This document shows, one piece after another, positions 57,193 to 64,000 of a DNA stretch of 64,000 bases. A model generated the notes under the pieces. It had not been told where the DNA came from, did no database searches, and saw only the letters and a program-made list of their open reading frames with translations. Both the position numbers and the translations under genes were made by a program. This stretch comes from Misgurnus anguillicaudatus (taxonomy: Eukaryota; Chordata; Actinopteri; Cypriniformes; Cobitidae): the NCBI RefSeq assembly GCF_027580225.2, contig NC_073343.2:3401001-3465000 (forward strand), written 5' to 3'. How positions within the stretch are numbered: position 1 is the stretch's first letter; each line of letters begins with the position of its first letter.

Positions 57193-59479
57193 GTGAAAGT
57201 GAAACTATAGCAATTTTAAAGATGGATAGATTTTAATAGAAAGCATATTGCATTTTATAATTTGGGAACTTTGGGAAGTATAAATCAAATATAATCTAAG
57301 GTGACTGTCTGGAAATATAAAACAGTGAAAAAGCAGAAACACTGCAAAAAAATATTTATAATTGTTGTTTTAGAGCAAAATAGCGTATTCGCCTGTAGCA
57401 TTTCCAACTTGTGCATTTTTTAAAGTGTTGAGTTCTTTTATTTATTTAGTTAAGACAAACAAATCCAGACAACAAATCAGGAGCGCTAATGTCCCGAATG
57501 CTCTTCACCTTTCTTTTCTTTTATCTAAGGCCAGATCTTTAATTCACAGATACAAAAATACAGCGACACAACCTAATTTTCCGAGCATTATATACTTGTT
57601 TGGTTCAGGGTGTCCTTCCTGATGTCCGGAGACGCGAGATAAATCACGGGACGTCCTGTGCAATAAAGCCAGTTAATTCCAGGGGTTTAAATCTTAAGGT
57701 CTGCAGCAGATATTAACACAACAGTTCCATTAAAGCAAAATTAAGCGCCACAAAGGCACCGTCTCAGCAGAAATATACAGCGTGGACTGCCACATTAACA
57801 TAAAGCATGGCACTCAAAAATTATTAGCCTCTCTAATCTTGAAACTCTCAGACGCAGCATTGCACTGTTCCAATGACCTGTCTATGGTGATGCATGGCTG
57901 TTTTTTTTCCTTTTTTTCCTTCCCCCTCTCTCTCTTTCTCTCGCCCTCAGTTCTAGATTTATGTTCAGTGAAATAGAAATGCACAGATTCATTGGAGGCT
58001 GAAAACACATTCTTACGCATTCAACCTAAAGGTGAAGGTCAACAAACACTTTATTCATTTCTTATCAACAACGCATTAGCGGCGCTGAGACATGATTGAT
58101 ATTACCTGTGAAGACGGAGTCTGATGGCTGCCCATCACAACCAGTGTTGGGTGGGTTAACTACTTTAAATTATGAGACGCTTGTAAAACTTCAATTTTGA
58201 ACTACAGCAAAGTTGTACTTGGCTAATAACACTGAAGCTGCATGCACACAGACAATGACTTTGTTGTTGTGGATCGCCTGTCTCTTTCATTGAGGTCATT
58301 AGGAGGCGTACATAGTTCCGGTTGTCCTAGAAACAATTTTAAACTAATGAGTTACCGTCCTCTAAGTAACTGATGAGAAACGAATGACGTCAACTCCACT
58401 GTTTCACTCCAAGTGCTAGTTGCCGCAGAAAGTCACTCACCATTTGCATAAAGTTAAACTTTTATTAACTTTGTCACGTATTTGGACACGCCCACTTTTT
58501 GTCTCCAACGGTAATGGGCGCTCGTGTCGCCGGAAGTCACCAAACCTCCATTGAAATGATAGAGACTCTTCTAGAGCCATATTTGACATAAGCAATCTGT
58601 CAATTTTTCAGTCGAACATTAACAGAAATACCAATTCCCGTATTGTTGGTTAGTGGTTAGTTTATAATAATAATTTATAATTTGAGCCGTCGAGTCCAAT
58701 TTCACAGGAAAATGTCAGTTTGATGGTATTTGACTTTGACGCTTAGGGGTAACTTGCAATTAGGGTTGTAAATCGGACAGTTCATTGCGATACGATACAG
58801 TATGGAAGATCTCTGTCAGCGATGTGATATTTTTCATTACATCCAACATTTCTTCAATGCAATTAAGTTTCGATTCTATTAATTTAGCGATACTTTAATA
58901 TTATGTGCCTAGTTAAGCGGTTATATTATTAATAACTCACGAATGCAACCAAAATATATAACATGAACATTTAATTAAACTCTTAAAAAATTACATCAAA
59001 TTAAGAAAAAAAACTACTTTTTTACACTTTCTTCCATAAGAATACACAAGAAAAATAAATAAATATCACGTCACATAAAATCAAGTTTATGATGGCAACG
59101 GCAACGGTCAAAGTCTTTAGTGTTTTTATCTGGTGCCGGCAAAGGTTTTCTTTTCTGTTGTTTGATTGATCCATTTTTCAAATGCAAAACATTTCCAAAC
59201 CTACCATTTGCGTCCGATAGTCTTCTGCCTTGCTGTGTTTTCGCTGCTACAACTGCTTTGTTGCTGCATTGCATTCACTTGGTAACACAAGCACAAGCAA
59301 ATAAGCAAAAATGGAAATGCATAGATGTATCAACGTATTGTTACAATTTTATGTTTTAAACAGAGACGGCGACAGAGAGGCAAAAGTTAGCAGCTTTAAA
59401 GTTGTAAAAAGTTGTAGGTCATGAAACTGAAGGAGCAATTTATTTTGTATCGAGTGTAACCGCTTCTGAAATAAGAAAA
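57193..59479. other. Non-coding DNA with hAT-like end fragments
   Basis: 58142-58170 (CCAGTGTTGGGTGGGTTAAC) and 58762-58800 (TAGGGTTGTAAATCGG, GCGATACGATACAGTATGG) look like isolated ends of fish hAT elements. 57900-57950 is a pyrimidine tract. No gene recognised. Confidence 0.4.
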
Positions 59480-60219
59480 GATTTGTAAGTTGGGTTATGT
59501 CGCTTATTAATCAGTGTAATCTTTTCCTGGGCCCTGCCCTCGGGCCATTCCTCGTGTTAAGAATTAAAAAGAGGTTGTCTCGAGGAGGGGAGGAGATCAG
59601 ATAAGCTATCTGATTTAAGATTATGATTATTAATTAAAAAATTTAACAATGAAGCTCACAGATAAGTCATTTATTAACTCTTTCGCCGCCATTGACGAGA
59701 TCTTGCCAATAAAAAGAAAACGCTTCCCCGCCAATGACGAGATTTTCCGTCTTTGCGCAATACCGCTATTATCCACCAGGTGACGCATTTCCGCAACTTA
59801 TACAACCCGGAAGTAGCGCCTCACGTGAAAGAGAAAAAACTCTGTGTATGTTTTAAAGATCGCTCTGCATCTGATCTCTATCAAAAGTCCTTCGCAAAAA
59901 TTGAATTATCTCAGCTTTTTGCTCAAAATTGGGTGTTTTTGAAGAAACCTACCCATATTTGAGAGGTGATTACAAGAGAAGTAATGAAGGTAGGATGAAA
60001 CGTTTCTTTTTTTGTTTAAAAGAAGAACGTTCTGTTCTTTCATCTGATATATTGTTTGTTTATATATTTAAAGTAGAACATTTCCTGGAAGGCATTAAAC
60101 TTTTGTGAAAATCATGGCGCTGGCTGGCAACTTTTTTTTAAAACGCTGGCAGGGAAAGAGTTAAAAGACCACAATATTTCTAAAAAAGGTGTTTAATTTT
60201 AATTTTATGATGACTTTAA
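59480..60219. mobile_element. TTAA MITE family F, copy 2, interrupted
   Basis: GTTGGGTTATGTCGCT, GAGGAGGGGAGGAGAT and AATGAAGCTCACAGATAAGTC match the copy at 42290-42645. The right end ATGATGACTTTAA lies at 60219, but a 0.5-kb MITE separates it from the rest. The left boundary is approximate. Confidence 0.6.
59674..60164. mobile_element. TTAA-flanked MITE, family H, nested
   Basis: TTAACTCTTTCGCCGCC at the left and GGCAGGGAAAGAGTTAA at the right. The body contains CTACCCATATTTGAGAGGT and CTGGCTGGCAAC, also present in the truncated copy at 39190-39435. Confidence 0.8.
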
Positions 60220-62089
60220 CAATAACAGTTGCTGAATAAATGTAATACTTAATAAGAGTAATATTGAATAACAGTATCAGAATTGAAGACTATTTATTTG
60301 GTAATAATATACTAGAACACACCCTAATTTATTTCAAGTTTTATAAATTAACCGTGAGGTAATGAACCACAGCTGAACTAAATATTTGGTTACGAAAAAT
60401 ACTTGAATCGTTTTTTAAACCACCCCAAAAACTATTTCACAATTTAATCAGATTTTACAACACTAAACATGATAAAAACAAAATGAAGAACATCTATGGA
60501 GCATTTTTTCACACCACACGACTGCTTGTTAAAAAAGCAGCTGGTTACTAGAAATTTGAAAACAGCTAATCGTGTATATAAAACCGGCTTGTTAGGTAGT
60601 AACTACCTTAAAGTACTGATGGTACTAACTTGATCTCATTGCACCCACTGCCACATCACCCAGATTGTGCCAAATTCCAAATGGAGTTTATACTAGAATG
60701 ATTCCATGCCCAGCTTTCCCCACCAGAAATAATGGATTAAGACACTTAGCTCTGATTAAAGATTGGATGCTGTGCATAATCGCAGCGCTTTATGGCAGAG
60801 GAGAAAAATCAATCACTGTGATCTCGCTCACGGCAGGGTTGAAATAAAGCCCAGTCAAGTAGAAAATAGACTCTCTGTCACCCCACCGATAGCCAGCCGG
60901 GCTCCATCACTGCACACAATAACCTGCGCGCATCCCCTTCATATTCAAACAGCGTCCGGCCTCCTGGGAGCTCTTTGATGGACGGAGCGTCTAGGCTGCC
61001 GCTGTTGTGTTCTGACATCGCTGTATGCGACGCCATTTGATCAGGTTGAGGGGAAACTTGAGTGAGGCGAGGGACTGTGTCATCTCCGGGTATCAGATCG
61101 TGACATGCCCGTTCACGCCTGTTTTTCGTCTCGTGGGTTTTTAGCATGACACTGGGTCATGTTGCTCGACTTGTATGTTTTTGCCTTGAAGGCCAAGACT
61201 GAAAGTTTTTTTGTTCGCACACAAATATTTTGCATGGGTTAGGCTCTCGCACAAATTATGTATTTGGTGTCTTTCATGTTGACAGCTCTGGAGAGCTGGA
61301 ATAAGGGGTCAGTAATGAGGGTAAGCATTATTAGGGTTGAAATATTCAGCCTTGGATGTATATTACACCTGGAGAAAGATGCTTAATGCTTATTGAAAGC
61401 TGTAGTTACTGAACATTCCAGTAGAGGCTAAATGAACCGTGCTCACCAGCCAAACCTGGACAGCTTGATGCATCTGTCTGCTAAGAAGTGTTACGTAGTA
61501 AAATGCCTTTTCCTGTAATAAAGCCTAAAGGCAAGAAAGAGAGAGAGGGGTCCAACTGCGGCATTGGCCATACATGTATGAAGTCATGAAAAATGCATAG
61601 TGTAGAAGTAAAACGAAAGAATATCAAATATTCAAAGGTGTACTTACAAAAGGCAAAGGTCAAGCGTGGCATAACTTGCACTTGTCCATAAGAAAGTCTA
61701 ACGTCTCCCCAGACTGCACTTATTCTATATTAGTAAGTCTTAAAACCTACTATTTATTATGCCAGATTCCAATGGGACAATAACATCCTCATGCATAATG
61801 TATCACCGTGCCCGCATTACAATATATTGCCCATTGGAGGCATGCCTAAACATTATAAAGTGTGAACACTTAAGCTTGTTTATTTATAGTCGTCTCAAGT
61901 ACCTTTTGAAGCCAATATGTGTAACTTTCTCCTTAATATTTTCTTTAATAACACTTAATAATCACAAAGCATGATTTAAAAAAAGACCCTGGTTAAAGAA
62001 AGTCATGGTGTCACACAATATCTTCATACAGAAAAACATGACTTCTGTCAAATCAAGAGGGGTCTAAAGGTTAAGATCACACCAGCTAG
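60220..62089. other. Non-coding DNA, apparently unique
   Basis: 60850-61150 is moderately GC-rich. No exon, TIR pair or RNA gene could be supported. Confidence 0.4.
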
Positions 62090-63079
62090 AAATCAGCTAA
62101 ACAAACACGCCCCTACACCAATAGGGTGATTCTCACGAAATCCCGATTTAGAAGGTGTCCAGTATCAGAAATTTTAAAAAGCCCTTGAAGCCAATTTTTT
62201 TCATATATAAGATTTCTTCTTATGATCTTACTATAATCATTACTTTTAGAGGATTTAAAAAATATTTCCTATAGAATTATTTACATTTTTTATTATCATT
62301 ATCAAAATTTATCATTACCGCAACATGATATTACATTAAATATATGCATTTACAAACTCATGTTTTGGTAATGAGAACTATAAAGTTGTCCAGGTACTAC
62401 GACAAACAACATTTTTACTTTTATCTGAAGAGAAAAAATAAGAACTGCTTACTTGAGTGTCACAGTCAATTATGTCCCTTCCAACAGTTTTTTTTTTTAA
62501 AATGTTAGTTCCTTGAGGGCTTAAACAGTGATTGAAAATTGTTGTGGAGGATGAGAAAATCTCTACATTTATATTCCTTATTGTTGTCTCTACATTTACC
62601 AATGATCACCAAATAGCACGTTTCTTTACTGTAAATGTTTATAGTATAAAATGCACTGAACCTTTTTATTTTTTAGATTTTTTAATTATAAATTTTCCAT
62701 GTCAAAGAACCCAAATCCAATCATGGACACGTAGCGGTAATGAAAATTTCCCCCTTAAATGTGGAAAAAACAACAAAATCGTTTTTTATGATGTCATTTG
62801 AAATCATGTGCAAAATAGTACATGAAGAGATGTTTATTATTGTATGCTTATTATTTTGATAGCATTTACTTTTATTATCAAAATGTTTCATGACACTTCT
62901 CAAGTCTAATTCTGCGAGAATCACCCAATAAAATCTGAACTTTCTTTTGATAGATCCGCACAAAACATATGCAAACCAGGCAAAGATGTTGGTTACTTGA
63001 CACGCCCTGATGATTGGCTACAAGTGTCCGACTCCCTTTTCCAAAATGTTTTTTTTTAAATCATGCACCCCATCTTTAA
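62090..63079 (+). mobile_element. TTAA MITE family C, copy disrupted by insertion
   Basis: CTAAACAAACACGCCCCTAC at the left and TTCTTTTGATAGATCCGC...GATTGGCTACAAGTGT...ATCATGCACCCC...TTTAA at the right correspond to the two halves of the complete copy at 27800-28046. The outer left ~60 bases are lost. Confidence 0.85.
62124..62926. mobile_element. 803-bp insertion with GGGTGATTCTC ends
   Basis: GGGTGATTCTC at 62124 and GAGAATCACCC ending at 62926. AATA lies on each side, and the interrupted MITE gives the empty-site sequence (CCAATAGAATCTG in the intact copy). TSD length is 4 to 6 bp depending on where the ends are set. The interior is AT-rich and non-coding; family unknown to me. Confidence 0.75.
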
Positions 63080-64000
63080 AATAAAAACTGAAAACATATA
63101 AACAAAGAAAGTATTTACTTGACATAACACTTGATAACTATTAAAGATTATGTGCTTTATCTGTCACTGTCAGAAAAAATGGTCAAAAGATTACCCCAAG
63201 CTTTTACTAGGGAAAGTGTCCTTTAACAATGACCTGATATATACCATTTAGGTACACATATGTATACATTTGGTACCAATGCGTAACTTTGAAGTACTAA
63301 CATGCACTCCTTGGTACCAATATGTACCTCTGAGATTGCAATTTTTTCTTCTGCCAGTTTAAAAAAAATATAAATTTGACCTATAGCAGAGGTGAAATGA
63401 AGCACGCAAAGAACCTACAATCATGTTAGGATGACATGCATGATCAAACTGTTCTTGAATCTTCATGCGAGCACTGGTGCATGTTTTCATTAAAAACTAT
63501 ATAGCTTGTATAAAGTGCATTTTCACTAGTGCTGCCAGAGTTCAAGATCCCACTCTATATTGTACTAAGGCCTTTCTGAACATGTGTGAAGGGAGGCACG
63601 TGGCGATAGCTGTCTGCTGCAGGGGATAAAAAAATCTTTCCACAAAAGAATAATTAATCATGCAAAAAGTGTCTAACATGCTGAATAATTATGCAGCCCT
63701 GCTGATAAGACTGTTCAACAAGTAGCTCACACAAGGTCTTTATAATCTTACATTTTCCATTATCACAGAATCAGATAAAACTGAAGGGAACCCAGGAGAA
63801 GCCAAGGCTCTTTAAATTCATTCAGTCCTCTCAGTGTTTGCAGAACTGCACAGAAATGGGATGTGAAGAGTTTCTAAAACACATACTCTGAATTCATAAC
63901 AATGCTGTTGTTATTAATGAATTTAAAGTATGTGCTTTGTTACCAACCATTTGAAATGCATTAATTAAAGATAAGTGGGAAGCTAAAGATCAGGACTTCT
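63080..64000. other. Non-coding DNA with hAT-like fragment
   Basis: 63166-63340 begins CACTGTCAGAAAAAATGGTC, like the left end at 52512, followed by repeated GGTACC/GTACCT motifs. The rest shows nothing recognisable. Confidence 0.45.

Overview
This is vertebrate nuclear DNA from a teleost, most likely a cyprinid. It is AT-rich, has one recognisable protein-coding exon, and is otherwise packed with short DNA-transposon derivatives typical of carp/zebrafish-type genomes: TTAA-flanked palindromic MITEs, hAT-like MITEs with 8-bp target duplications and Tc1/mariner copies. It also holds a 5S-rRNA-derived SINE, a tRNA-derived SINE and an L2-clade LINE. No prokaryotic gene organisation is present. 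The species assignment is inference from repeat content.

The one host gene is a neurexin, read on the minus strand. Bases 21022-20728 encode the beta-specific first exon (98 codons plus one base). It has an in-frame upstream stop, a hydrophobic signal segment, the His-rich beta segment ending in PISIYR-like residues, and a consensus GTGAGT donor. The match is closest to neurexin-3 beta, as recalled from the human protein. A CpG-rich, (GA)n/(GT)n-containing stretch upstream (about 21023-21850) is the likely beta promoter and 5' UTR. The next neurexin exon (last LNS domain) is not in the window, so at least 20.7 kb of intron lies downstream. On the minus strand the rest of the window (21.8-64 kb) should be alpha-transcript intron.

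Layout: 1-9 kb holds two adjacent hAT-like MITEs and a SINE3. A Tc1-like transposon with a frameshifted transposase lies at 9.1-10.3 kb. 12.8-18.5 kb holds TTAA MITEs, a tRNA SINE with perfect TSD, a Charlie-type hAT MITE, a foldback and a clean hAT MITE. The neurexin exon and promoter are at 20.7-21.9 kb. A triple-nested element lies at 22.9-24.3 kb. 25.7-31 kb holds Tc1 and TTAA MITEs and a perfect 96-bp-arm palindrome. Nested repeats and an ATT microsatellite lie at 34-35.4 kb. 38.6-42.2 kb is a large composite of nested inverted repeats. A tetranucleotide/17-bp minisatellite array occupies 44.8-45.7 kb. A 5'-truncated L2 LINE with a 20-bp TSD lies at 47.1-49.2 kb. Further nested MITEs occupy 52-54.5, 56.8, 59.5-60.2 and 62-63 kb.

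The elements do not form a pathway. Their value is as a readable insertion chronology: at least seven cases of one element inserted inside or against another, several with the target duplication still intact. Apart from the neurexin exon, the longest open frames belong to transposons, or to the simple-repeat array where all three forward frames are open. I found no convincing evidence for a new cellular system; the unusual features are structural (long perfect palindromes, nested MITEs, a 17-bp minisatellite).
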